The notes under the pieces were generated by a model. It saw only the letters and a list, made by a program, of their open reading frames with translations, did no database searches and was not told where the DNA came from. From Planctomycetota bacterium (GTDB taxonomy: Bacteria > Planctomycetota > UBA1135), in NCBI GenBank assembly GCA_024275135.1, contig JAJRZS010000005.1, positions 1 to 45,880 of the forward strand: DNA of 45,880 nucleotides, read 5' to 3'. Numbering within the stretch: position 1 is the stretch's first letter; the number at the start of each line of letters is the position of its first letter. Positions 17,165 to 24,864 of this stretch are shown piece after piece. The translations under genes were made by a program, and so were the position numbers.

Positions 17165-18528
17165 GTCAAAATCGATTGCAGTTTCTGTTGGCCTTGTTGT
17201 GGTTAGGCTTTTGCTTCGTCGCCACGCCAAAAGCCCATGCCCAGGACCCGCCAAACCCCGAAGTGGTTGATGAAAACCCCTTGCCTACCGAGGAGGAAGT
17301 TGTCGAGGACGATCCGAATGCCGTGGATCCCAACAGCCCTTATTTGGTCATTCTTGGTGCGGACATTCACACGGTCACCGAGGGTTTGATTCCGCGTGGT
17401 ACCATTCTTTGCAAAGACGGGCGGATTTTGAAACTTGGCAAACGCGTCTCCATTCCCAAGGGTGCGCGCCGCATTGATGCAAGGGGTATGCAGGCCTATC
17501 CCGGATTGATTGCCGTCGACAGCTCGGGTGTGGTGCGTGGTCGCGGCCAAAACCTGCGCGATGAATATGACCCCTTCGCCCTCAATGTGGATTTGGGTTT
17601 AGCCGGGGGGCTTACTTTGGTGCAAACGGGTGGTGCTTTGGCCAAGCTCAAGCATGGCACTTTGGATGGGGTCTTCGTTGGTGAAACTCATTGGGTCAAG
17701 CTGAGCTATTCCACCACTTCGCCCACCGGTCGCCGTAAGTTGCGGGAAGAATTGGGACGTGTGCGCGATTATCTGCGCGCCCACCGGCAATGGGCCTTGA
17801 GCAAGGAACTGGAGCCCGATTTCGAGGATCCCGAGCCCGAAGCCAAAGGCTTCAAAAAGGAATATCTGGATTTGTTGCGTGGTGAAGCCGTTGCCCGTTT
17901 TAGTGCCAACTCCCTCAAAGATTTGTTGGCGACTTGCGATTTGCTTGAGGAATACCCCATGCAAGCGGTGATTGTGGGTGGGCGCGAAGCCTGGGCTTGT
18001 GCTGGACGTTTAGGGCGAGTCGGCGCGCAGTGGGTCATAACTCCGCGCGCCAAGAGTTGGGCCGACGAAACGGTGAACCATCCAAGTGGATGGTCCATCG
18101 AAAATGCACGTATTCTGTGGGAGCATGGAGTGAGCTTTGCCATTTTGCCCAATGAGCGCTGGATTTCTACCGGTGGCTTGGCCGGGCGCGACCTTCTCAC
18201 CTTGCCGATGGAAGCGGCATTTGCCATCCGTGGAGGCCTGCCCCAACAAGCGGCTTTACGTGCTCTAACCTTGGACGCGGCCAAGATTTTGGGGGTAGAC
18301 CATCGCTTGGGTTCGCTGGAGCCGGGCAAGGATGCCGACATCATTCTTTGCGATGGCGATCTCTTCCATTACCGCACCTTTGTGCAGTGGGCGGTGGTGG
18401 ATGGCAAGGTCGTCTATGACAAAATGAAAGCTCCTTACTTTGCCCATATTCGTCCGCGTTCTGCGGATTCCCTAGAGGAAGTGGTGGAAGAAATTCAACG
18501 TGCCATCGACGCTCCCGAAGAGGAGTAG
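17161..18528 (+). CDS. Secreted amidohydrolase-like protein 9 (no metal site)
   Basis: 455 residues. Signal peptide 1-27 (cleavage AHA/Q), then an acidic linker (about 34-60, EEEVVEDDPN) before the sandwich (GTILCKDGRILKLG). Strand 1 ends YPGLIAVDSSGVV with no histidine pair. The middle is helical and charged but has no long repeat. The C-terminal sandwich, GSLEPGKDADIILCDGDLF, is well kept, and a C-terminal acidic helix follows (EEVVEEIQRAIDAPEEE). Last of the array; a 7-bp stem hairpin (18553-18576) lies just downstream. Confidence 0.8.
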   Translation: MSQNRLQFLLALLWLGFCFVATPKAHAQDPPNPEVVDENPLPTEEEVVEDDPNAVDPNSPYLVILGADIHTVTEGLIPRGTILCKDGRILKLGKRVSIPKGARRIDARGMQAYPGLIAVDSSGVVRGRGQNLRDEYDPFALNVDLGLAGGLTLVQTGGALAKLKHGTLDGVFVGETHWVKLSYSTTSPTGRRKLREELGRVRDYLRAHRQWALSKELEPDFEDPEPEAKGFKKEYLDLLRGEAVARFSANSLKDLLATCDLLEEYPMQAVIVGGREAWACAGRLGRVGAQWVITPRAKSWADETVNHPSGWSIENARILWEHGVSFAILPNERWISTGGLAGRDLLTLPMEAAFAIRGGLPQQAALRALTLDAAKILGVDHRLGSLEPGKDADIILCDGDLFHYRTFVQWAVVDGKVVYDKMKAPYFAHIRPRSADSLEEVVEEIQRAIDAPEEE

Positions 18529-18537
18529 GACAAACTC

Positions 18538-19083
18538 TTGGCAGAACTTGGGGGGCAAGCCATAATCGACTTGCCCTCTTCCCGTAGAGTGGCGAAGTCC
18601 TTGAGTAACCCAATCCTTGCCCCCGGGAAGCGCGCCCCCGCTTTCACCCTGCCCTCGGACCAGGGACAAACCGTCCGACTCACCGAGCACCGCGGTCGCT
18701 GGGTGGTGCTGTTTTTCTTTCCTCGTTCCCTGTCGCCCACTTGTTGCCAGGAGGTGTGTGATTTTCAAAAGGCCCTCCCCGATTTCCAACAACTAGGGGC
18801 GGTGGTGTTTGGGGTTAATGCCGAGGAGCATGAGCGTCATGCCGAGTTTCGCCATGTTTGCAAACTCAGTTTTCCCTTGCTCCGCGACCGCGATGCCAAA
18901 CTTGCCATTCGTTATGGGGTGTTTCGCGAACGCAAAACCAGTGGTCGTCGATACCTTAGTTTGGTGCGCTCTACCTTCCTCATCGATCCGTCGGGCAAAG
19001 TTTGCCAGCTGTGGGACAACCTGCGGGTGAAGGGCCATGTTGTACGCGTGTTGGCCAAGTTGCGGGAGGAGCGCCTGCTGTGA
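18538..19083 (+). CDS. Bcp-type peroxiredoxin
   Basis: A thioredoxin-fold thiol peroxidase of the AhpC/TSA-Bcp group, reducing hydroperoxides. The longest frame (181 residues) starts at TTG 18538; TTG 18601 or GTG 18589 are also possible and fit the family's N-terminus (APGKRAPAFTL) better. FFFPRSLSPTCCQEVCDF corresponds to the Bcp motif around TPGCTTEACDF: C69 is the likely peroxidatic cysteine and C74 the resolving one (spacing of five, as in Bcp), with an extra C70. STFLIDPSGKV is the usual later strand. No signal peptide, so cytoplasmic, unlike the array upstream. The stop overlaps the next start (TGATG). Confidence 0.85.
   Translation: MAELGGQAIIDLPSSRRVAKSLSNPILAPGKRAPAFTLPSDQGQTVRLTEHRGRWVVLFFFPRSLSPTCCQEVCDFQKALPDFQQLGAVVFGVNAEEHERHAEFRHVCKLSFPLLRDRDAKLAIRYGVFRERKTSGRRYLSLVRSTFLIDPSGKVCQLWDNLRVKGHVVRVLAKLREERLL
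18553..18576 (+). terminator. Hairpin between the amidohydrolase array and the peroxiredoxin gene
   Basis: GGGCAAG (18553-18559) pairs perfectly with CTTGCCC (18570-18576) across a ten-base loop, 25 bases after the last amidohydrolase stop. Only a weak T-rich tract follows (TCTT), so it may attenuate, stabilise the upstream mRNA or end transcription partially. It falls within the first codons of the longest peroxiredoxin reading frame, which argues that the peroxiredoxin may start further in. Confidence 0.4.
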
Positions 19084-20111
19084 TGTCGAGCGACGGCATC
19101 CGTCCTCTGCTGCGCCGCATTTCAGGTGCCGTCAGTGGTGGGCGGGTTTACAACCTTTCCGAAGAGGCTGCTCATAAGTTGTTTTCTATGTTGCTGGCGG
19201 GCGAGGGCACCGATGCGCAAATCGCCATGTTCTTAGCCACCATGCGCGTAAAGGGGACCACGGCCGAAGAACTGGTGGGCGCCGCCCGCGCCGCTCGTGC
19301 GCGTTTGCAGTTTCCGTCTTTGCCTCCTCGCTGCGTGGTGGTGGCTACGAGCCGCCATGGCAAACGGCATAGCCCACCGATGGTGTTGGCTTCCGCCGCC
19401 GCTGCCGCTGCTGCCGGGATTCCGGTACTGCTGCAAAGCGCGCCCAGTTTGATTGGGGGTGGAGTGACTCCTGGCGAAGTTTGGCAACGCATGGTGGGCC
19501 CCTTGTTGGGGGATGCGCAACATTCGGAAAAACTATTAGCCGAACATGGATTGGCTTGTTGGCAACCCACTTTGGCGGATTCTGGTTGGCAACGCCTGCA
19601 GCGCATCGAAGACGAAACCGGCATCCGTGGTGTCCCCGATGTGGTCACCAAATTATTGATTCCCGATGGTTGCGAAGTCTTGGCCGCGGCTTTGCCAGGC
19701 CCAGTATTGGGCATGGCGGGGGACGCCCTGGAAAGCCTTGGCCATCGTCATGCCTTGGTGGTGCAAGGGGTGGAAGGTTCAGCCGACCTCTCGGTGGTAG
19801 AGACCACCCGCGGCTTACGCCTTATTGATGGGGTGAAGGCCCCGGTGCGTATCCACCCCGCCGACTACGCTTTATTCGAAGATTCAGAACCCCGAGCCCA
19901 GCATGAAGACCCGCTGGAAGCGGCGAGTATTGCCACCTTCCAGGCTCTTTTGGCAAGCCCCGGCCCGGAATCCTGTGCCGCTTCCCTGGGGGCTGCGCTG
20001 ATGATTAGTTTGGCCGAGCCCGACGTGGAATTTGCTTCCTGCTTTGGCCGCGCTGTGGATGCCTTGGAGTCGGGGTCGGCGATGCGCCTTTTTAAGAGCC
20101 TCTCCGCTTAA
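19083..20111 (+). CDS. TrpD2-like (YbiB-type) protein of the anthranilate phosphoribosyltransferase fold
   Basis: 342 residues, coupled to the peroxiredoxin gene by one-base overlap. The N-terminal helical half (ISGAVSGGRVYNLSEEAAHKL, MRVKGTTAEELVGAARAAR) and GIRGVPDVVTKLL follow the TrpD-family outline. The phosphoribosyl-pyrophosphate motif GTGGD and the KHGNR block are absent; the equivalent region reads VVVATSRHGKRHSPP. That is the pattern of TrpD2/YbiB proteins, which in E. coli bind nucleic acids rather than make tryptophan. The link to peroxiredoxin and secreted amidohydrolases is unexplained. Probably cytoplasmic; function uncertain. Confidence 0.7.
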   Translation: MSSDGIRPLLRRISGAVSGGRVYNLSEEAAHKLFSMLLAGEGTDAQIAMFLATMRVKGTTAEELVGAARAARARLQFPSLPPRCVVVATSRHGKRHSPPMVLASAAAAAAAGIPVLLQSAPSLIGGGVTPGEVWQRMVGPLLGDAQHSEKLLAEHGLACWQPTLADSGWQRLQRIEDETGIRGVPDVVTKLLIPDGCEVLAAALPGPVLGMAGDALESLGHRHALVVQGVEGSADLSVVETTRGLRLIDGVKAPVRIHPADYALFEDSEPRAQHEDPLEAASIATFQALLASPGPESCAASLGAALMISLAEPDVEFASCFGRAVDALESGSAMRLFKSLSA

Positions 20112-20116
20112 ATCAT

Positions 20117-20132
20117 GTTCCCTGCAGGGAAC
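20117..20132. promoter_or_regulatory. 16-bp perfect palindrome, operator candidate
   Basis: GTTCCCTGCAGGGAAC is a perfect 16-bp palindrome starting five bases after the TrpD2-like stop and 57 bases before the phosphatase-cytochrome start. It could be a repressor site or the stem of a short hairpin; no T-tract follows. Confidence 0.35.
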
Positions 20133-20188
20133 CTGTGGGGCCGGTATCCTGGGGCCTCGCCTGGCATGCCATTTGCCCAAAAGATTCC

Positions 20189-21166
20189 ATGCGCCTTCTT
20201 TACGCCATCCCCATCCTGCTTGCTGCATCCTGTTCGCAGAAGGCTGCGGTCGAGGTCTTGCCAGCTCAAAAAGGGGCTGCTTTAGGCAGCCATCCTGTTG
20301 CCGATGTGGGCCAAGCCTTCGCTGCCCCTGTCGCTCTCAACAAGGAGCCTCTGGCCAGGCTGCTGCAACTAAGCCCCAATGTTTTTTCGGGCGCACAACC
20401 CCATGGTGCGAACGCCTTCGCTACCCTGGCCGCACTTGGGGTGAAGACCGTGGTTTGCGTGGATAGTGCCCGCCCCGATGTGGCCTTAGCAGAACAAGCG
20501 GGCTTGCGTTATGTGCATATTCCCATTGGTTACGATGGGATTTCCGAACAGCAAGGCGATGCCTTTGCCCATCTCATGGCGACGGTGGAGGCCCCAGTTT
20601 ACTTTCATTGCCACCATGGCAAGCATCGGGGGCCTGCGGCAGCGGCGATTGCTCTACGTGCAGAAACAGGATGCAGTGGTGAAGTGGCGCTTGAGGTCTT
20701 AAAGATTGCGGGCACCAGTCATGATTACCCCGGCTTGTGGCGGGATGTAGCAGCATGGAGCCCACCTCGTCCAGGCAAGGAGCTGCCGGAGTTGGTGGCG
20801 GTGGCCAAGGTCGACGATTTCGCTGCGGGCATGGCGCAATTGGATCGCACCTGGGACAACGTGAAAGACTTGCGCCGAGCGGGATGGCAAAGCCCTGAAC
20901 AACATCCCGACCTTAGCTTGTTGCATGAAGCAGAAATTTTGGTGCAAGAATTAGAAGGATGTGCCGGCAATCTTTCTGTCGAACAAGGGCAAGATCCCGT
21001 GTTATCGCGCGGCATGGACGAGGCGCTTTCTTTTGCTCGCGCCCTGCAATCTGCAGCGCAAAACCGCAAAGTCGATTTGCTAGAACAGTCTTATCGCGAC
21101 TTGCGCGCTAGCTGCACAGATTGTCATCACGATTATCGTAACGAAGTTTCTGACCAAGCTCAGTAG
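20189..21166 (+). CDS. Secreted CX5R phosphatase-like protein with C-terminal haem c motif
   Basis: 325 residues; the ATG at 20189 opens a lipoprotein-like signal (MRLLYAIPILLAASC). Residues about 60-205 are a dual-specificity-type phosphatase: HCHHGKHRG holds the CX5R loop with C141 as nucleophile and R147 as phosphate binder. Residues about 215-325 are helical and end with CTDCH (C309, C312, H313), a covalent haem c site near the C-terminus as in class II cytochromes c (cytochrome c' type). The join of a Cys phosphatase and a cytochrome domain in one exported protein suggests redox or gas control of the phosphatase, or cyt c-linked electron transfer (inference). It follows the amidohydrolase operon after 77 bases. 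The stop overlaps the opposing gene by seven bases. Confidence 0.75.
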   Translation: MRLLYAIPILLAASCSQKAAVEVLPAQKGAALGSHPVADVGQAFAAPVALNKEPLARLLQLSPNVFSGAQPHGANAFATLAALGVKTVVCVDSARPDVALAEQAGLRYVHIPIGYDGISEQQGDAFAHLMATVEAPVYFHCHHGKHRGPAAAAIALRAETGCSGEVALEVLKIAGTSHDYPGLWRDVAAWSPPRPGKELPELVAVAKVDDFAAGMAQLDRTWDNVKDLRRAGWQSPEQHPDLSLLHEAEILVQELEGCAGNLSVEQGQDPVLSRGMDEALSFARALQSAAQNRKVDLLEQSYRDLRASCTDCHHDYRNEVSDQAQ

Positions 21167-21642
21167 CTGAGGAAGGCCTCACCGCGGTCGTCGGTACCCG
21201 GTAGGTCAGCGTAAATCTTGCCGGTGTCGGGGACATAAACCCAACCCGCCGAGCCATTGAGCACGGGGGTGGTGTAGCCCTCCGGCATGACTCGGACCGT
21301 GTTTTTGCCGTTGACGGGATTCACCGGAATTTCTTCGAGGTAGGGACCCAGGTAGCGGTCTTCAAAATCTCCCAGACTCTGAGTGGTGCCATCAGCTCGG
21401 CTGCGCTCACAGAGTTGGGCGGCAAAATCTTGGTCGTTGCGACCGGGCATCAGAGGGCTGCCCTGGGCTTGGTGATCCATGGAGAAGCGAAAGACTGCGG
21501 TGCGCAGCACGGAGAGGCCGTCTACCAGGGCACCATTTTTCTGGCCGGCGTCACTGGCGGCCGGCAGAGCAGTGAGAAAGGCAACCGCCGCAACGGCAAA
21601 AACCGCAGCTAGGGTCTCAAACAGGGGAAGGCGTTGTTTCAT
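21160..21642 (-). CDS. GspG-like pseudopilin-type protein
   Basis: 160 residues from the ATG at 21642, with GGAG upstream; a longer frame reaching 21825 runs through low-complexity intergenic DNA and is rejected. The N-terminus has a hydrophobic segment (about 8-30, FETLAAVFAVAAVAFL) like a type IV pilin stalk but without a standard G/FxxxE cleavage site. The body (LGPYLEEIPVNPVNGKNTV ... GWVYVPDTGKIYADLPG) matches the GspG-like proteins common in planctomycetes. Likely a minor pseudopilin or an inner-membrane-anchored relative. No other secretion gene is near. Convergent with the phosphatase-cytochrome gene, stops overlapping. Confidence 0.65.
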   Translation of the reverse strand: MKQRLPLFETLAAVFAVAAVAFLTALPAASDAGQKNGALVDGLSVLRTAVFRFSMDHQAQGSPLMPGRNDQDFAAQLCERSRADGTTQSLGDFEDRYLGPYLEEIPVNPVNGKNTVRVMPEGYTTPVLNGSAGWVYVPDTGKIYADLPGTDDRGEAFLSY

Positions 21643-21950
21643 GGCGGGACTCCGCAGCTCTATCGGCAGAAAGCAACTTCGTTCTTTAGACCTTGTGATA
21701 GGGAAATTTCTAGGATTAAAAAGGGAAAATCCCGTTTCGCCTCCCCATTTTTCTACTTTTTCTCTAAACTTCCTGAGCCGAGTGCCGAAAGAATTTTCAT
21801 TCTGCGTGAATTGGCTGCTCTCCATCCGAGGTGCCTTTGTTGCGTCCTCCTGGGCACGCTAATCTTTCGGGAATCTGTTCTCTCGACGCCCTCTTCAAGC
21901 GGGCCTCGTTTCCTCAGTCTCCGGGTAAGCCGGAAAGGGCAATACGCCAA
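21643..21950. other. Divergent intergenic region between pseudopilin and topoisomerase genes
   Basis: 308 bases without a convincing gene. It is AT-richer than its surroundings near 21700-21770 and contains a weak 4-bp hairpin (GGGA-AAA-TCCC, 21723-21733). It should hold promoters for both flanking genes, but no pair of -35/-10 boxes stands out. An in-frame extension of the topoisomerase to 21831 has no family match. Confidence 0.6.
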
Positions 21951-24860
21951 ATGCAACTCATCATCGCCGAAAAACCAAGCGTGGCCACCGATTTGGCGCG
22001 CGCACTTCCCGGTACCTTTCAACAGCAAGACGGCTATTGGGAAAGCCCCGATATCCTGATTTCCTGGGCTGTTGGTCACCTTTTGGAGCTCTCAGAGCCC
22101 GAAGATTACGATCCTGAGCTGAAAAATTGGTCCTTGGCCAACCTCCCCGTATTGCCGGATCCCTTCTTGCGCCGACCGCGCAAAGGACAATCCAGCCAGT
22201 TGCGTTTGTTGAAGAAACTGGCCAAGCGTGGCGACATCGAGTCTTTAGTCAACGCTTGCGATGCTGCGCGCGAAGGCGAGTTGATTTTCCGCGAAATTGC
22301 GGAGTACTTGGGTTTGGATGTACCCATCCAGCGCTTGTGGTTGCAATCCATGACCCCAGCTTCCATTCGTGAGGCTTTTGCGGCACTTCGCGCCGGAGAA
22401 GAATTTGAAGGACTCAGTGCGGCCGCTTATTGCCGCGCCGAAGCGGATTGGTTGATTGGAATCAATGCCACCCGTGGCATCACCAAGCGCTTGAAGGGGC
22501 GTCGGGAGCGAGGAGTATGGTCAGCAGGAAGGGTGCAAACGCCCACTTTGGCTTTGTTAGTGCATCGCGAGATTCGGGTGTTAGCGCATGTGCCGGTTCC
22601 CTTTTGGCGCATCAAAGGTGAGTTTGAAGCCCAAGGCTTGGTTTATGAGGGCCAGTACCGGAGCGCGCGTTCGGGGAAGGATGTAGAAAAACTTTGGAGC
22701 GAGGCCGACGCCAAAGCGATTGCCGAGGCCTGTCGCCAACAACCCACTTCGGTGGTGGAGAAGGTAACGGCCAGCAAACGCGCGGTTCCGCCCTTGCATT
22801 CGCTCACCTCTTTGCAAAAAGAATGCAACAGCCGCTATGGTTTGTCGGCGCGACGAACCCTGCAAGCAGCACAACGATTGTATGAAAGTCATAAGGTGCT
22901 CACTTATCCACGTACCGACTCCAATTGTCTGCCCGAAGATTATCGCTCCCATGTAGAAGAGGTTTTGCAAACCTTAGCCTCAGGGTCGATGGAGGCTGCT
23001 TTCAGCGAGGAAGGGCGTCATGCCGCCATCCCCGAAGCCGCTCAGTTGTTGCTCAGCAAAGGGCTGAACAACACCAAGCGTAACTTCAATGATGCTGGAG
23101 TGAGTGATCACTTTGCCATCATTCCCACCGGCAAAATCCCTGATTCTCCTTTGGGTGGCGACGATGCCCGCGTTTTTGAATTGGTGATGCGTCGTTTTGT
23201 TGCTTCCTTCCTCACTCCCAGCCGTTGGCAAAAGGTGGTGCGTGAAACCAAGGTGCAAGTAGCGGCAAGGGATGCAAATGCTGCACAAGAATATTGTTTC
23301 TACACAGAAGCCAGTCGCATGGTGGAGCCTGGTTGGCAGCTGGTCGATCGTCGTCCCAAGGCGTCGGAGCAGTTGGGAGAGCTAGGCGTGCCGCCTGGAG
23401 AAGTGGCTTCCGGTCGGGTGCAAGAAATCCAGCTCGACGAAGATGCAACCCGTCCGCCCAAGCGCTACACCGAGGCTGGATTGTTGAAAGCTATGGAAGC
23501 CGCTTCCGACCAGGATTTGGACGCTTGGGATGAAATCGACGATGACGAGGCGGTGCAGATGATGAAGGAGAAGGGCTTAGGCACTCCTGCAACTCGCGCC
23601 GACATTATTGAAGCCCTCATTGCCAAAGGCTATGTCTTGCGCAGTGGCAAAACTTTGCGCCCTTCGGCTAAGGGCATCACTTTGGTCGATTTTTTGGAGC
23701 GGTTGCATGCCGATGATTTGGCCAAAGCCTCGCAAACGGCAGAGATGGAATCGCACCTTTATCAGGTGGAAAATGGCCAGCGCAAACGTGAGGACTACAT
23801 GCAAGAAATCCGTCATTCGGTTACCGAGTTGGTGGAGAAGCTGCGTAGTTTTTCCTACGACGATTTGTATGCCGAGGAGGAGCCGGTGGGGGTTTGTCCG
23901 AAGGACGGCTTTCCCATGTGCGAGGGCCTTAAAGGCTATCGTTGTACACGCAAGGCGAAGGGCACTCAGTACAAAGTCACCATCAAGAGTTTAGGCAAAG
24001 AGGCCAAGGTGGGGCTTAAGGATGTGGTTGCTGCATTGCAAGAGCATGTGCAATCTTTGCCCGCAGTGGTGTCGGTGGAGCCCGATGTGAAACGCACTAA
24101 TGCCTATTTGCATTTCAGCATTGCCGAAGATCGTTTGGTGGAAGAGGTAGAGCAAGAGTTCTTGCCTCTTTTGCAGGCGGTAGTGCCTGCGGATTCCTTG
24201 AAGGAGGAATTGTCGATGGAAGCGGTTGAGCCGGATGCCTGTGGCTATACCATCTGGAAAGAATTCCGCGGCCGCTATCTCAATCGCCCGGTAGTGAAAA
24301 AACTATTGTTGGAAAAAGATTCAGGCCCGATTGAGGGCTTTGTCAGCATGCGCGGTGAAACTTATGCCGGACGCATTTTGGTGGACGATGAGTGGAAGTT
24401 GGTGTTTGAACCGGTGAAGGATTTCAAAGGCTCCGACGATAGCGGGGCGGTCGCTCCCGAGCTGATTTCTTATCCAGTCGACCCCACTCCTTTCGTACCT
24501 TGTCCTTTGGGCAAGGGCATGATTATCGAAACGCCCACCCATTTCGAATCCTCGGAGCCCGGTGGTATCAAAATGCCACGCACGGTGTGTAAACGGGAAA
24601 TGCGACGGGTGGATTTGCTACCGTACTTTGATCCCGAAGTTGGCCATACCGAGTGGATTGAAGATTTTGTGTCGCGGAAAGGTCGCAACTTCACAGCCCG
24701 TCTCGTGCGCAAGCCCAATGGTCGCCATGGCTTTGAATTCAAGCCGCGAGAGGGCGGGCCGCGCAAAAAAAAAGCAACCAAGAAAAAGGTGGCAAAGAAA
24801 AAAGTAGCGAAGAAAAAGGTAAGTAAGAAAGTCGCTGCCAGCAAAAAGGGCGAGGATTAG
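21951..24860 (+). CDS. topB: Type IA DNA topoisomerase (topoisomerase III-like) with lysine-rich tail
   Basis: 969 residues from ATG 21951, where the family's N-terminus IIAEKPSVATDLARAL begins. Toprim domain 1-150 with the acidic NACDAAREGE (about 100-110); active tyrosine near residue 319 in LTYPRTDSN. The core ends around residue 620. The C-terminal third contains CPKDG-type and topo C-terminal-repeat-like sequence (KGYRCTRKAKG, CPLGKGMIIET) and two further beta-rich stretches, making it longer than E. coli TopB (about 650). The last 35 residues are a histone-H1-like K/A/V tail (KKKVAKKKVAKKKVSKK), probably binding DNA nonspecifically. It relaxes or decatenates single-stranded regions. No clear partner; the sulfotransferase gene follows after four bases. 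The topB name rests on the topo III-type Toprim start. Confidence 0.88.
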   Translation: MQLIIAEKPSVATDLARALPGTFQQQDGYWESPDILISWAVGHLLELSEPEDYDPELKNWSLANLPVLPDPFLRRPRKGQSSQLRLLKKLAKRGDIESLVNACDAAREGELIFREIAEYLGLDVPIQRLWLQSMTPASIREAFAALRAGEEFEGLSAAAYCRAEADWLIGINATRGITKRLKGRRERGVWSAGRVQTPTLALLVHREIRVLAHVPVPFWRIKGEFEAQGLVYEGQYRSARSGKDVEKLWSEADAKAIAEACRQQPTSVVEKVTASKRAVPPLHSLTSLQKECNSRYGLSARRTLQAAQRLYESHKVLTYPRTDSNCLPEDYRSHVEEVLQTLASGSMEAAFSEEGRHAAIPEAAQLLLSKGLNNTKRNFNDAGVSDHFAIIPTGKIPDSPLGGDDARVFELVMRRFVASFLTPSRWQKVVRETKVQVAARDANAAQEYCFYTEASRMVEPGWQLVDRRPKASEQLGELGVPPGEVASGRVQEIQLDEDATRPPKRYTEAGLLKAMEAASDQDLDAWDEIDDDEAVQMMKEKGLGTPATRADIIEALIAKGYVLRSGKTLRPSAKGITLVDFLERLHADDLAKASQTAEMESHLYQVENGQRKREDYMQEIRHSVTELVEKLRSFSYDDLYAEEEPVGVCPKDGFPMCEGLKGYRCTRKAKGTQYKVTIKSLGKEAKVGLKDVVAALQEHVQSLPAVVSVEPDVKRTNAYLHFSIAEDRLVEEVEQEFLPLLQAVVPADSLKEELSMEAVEPDACGYTIWKEFRGRYLNRPVVKKLLLEKDSGPIEGFVSMRGETYAGRILVDDEWKLVFEPVKDFKGSDDSGAVAPELISYPVDPTPFVPCPLGKGMIIETPTHFESSEPGGIKMPRTVCKREMRRVDLLPYFDPEVGHTEWIEDFVSRKGRNFTARLVRKPNGRHGFEFKPREGGPRKKKATKKKVAKKKVAKKKVSKKVAASKKGED

Positions 24861-24864
24861 GCAG

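Noticed and set aside
21643..21950. Riboswitch or small RNA between pseudopilin and topoisomerase genes
   Set aside because: No conserved aptamer blocks and only a 4-bp hairpin.
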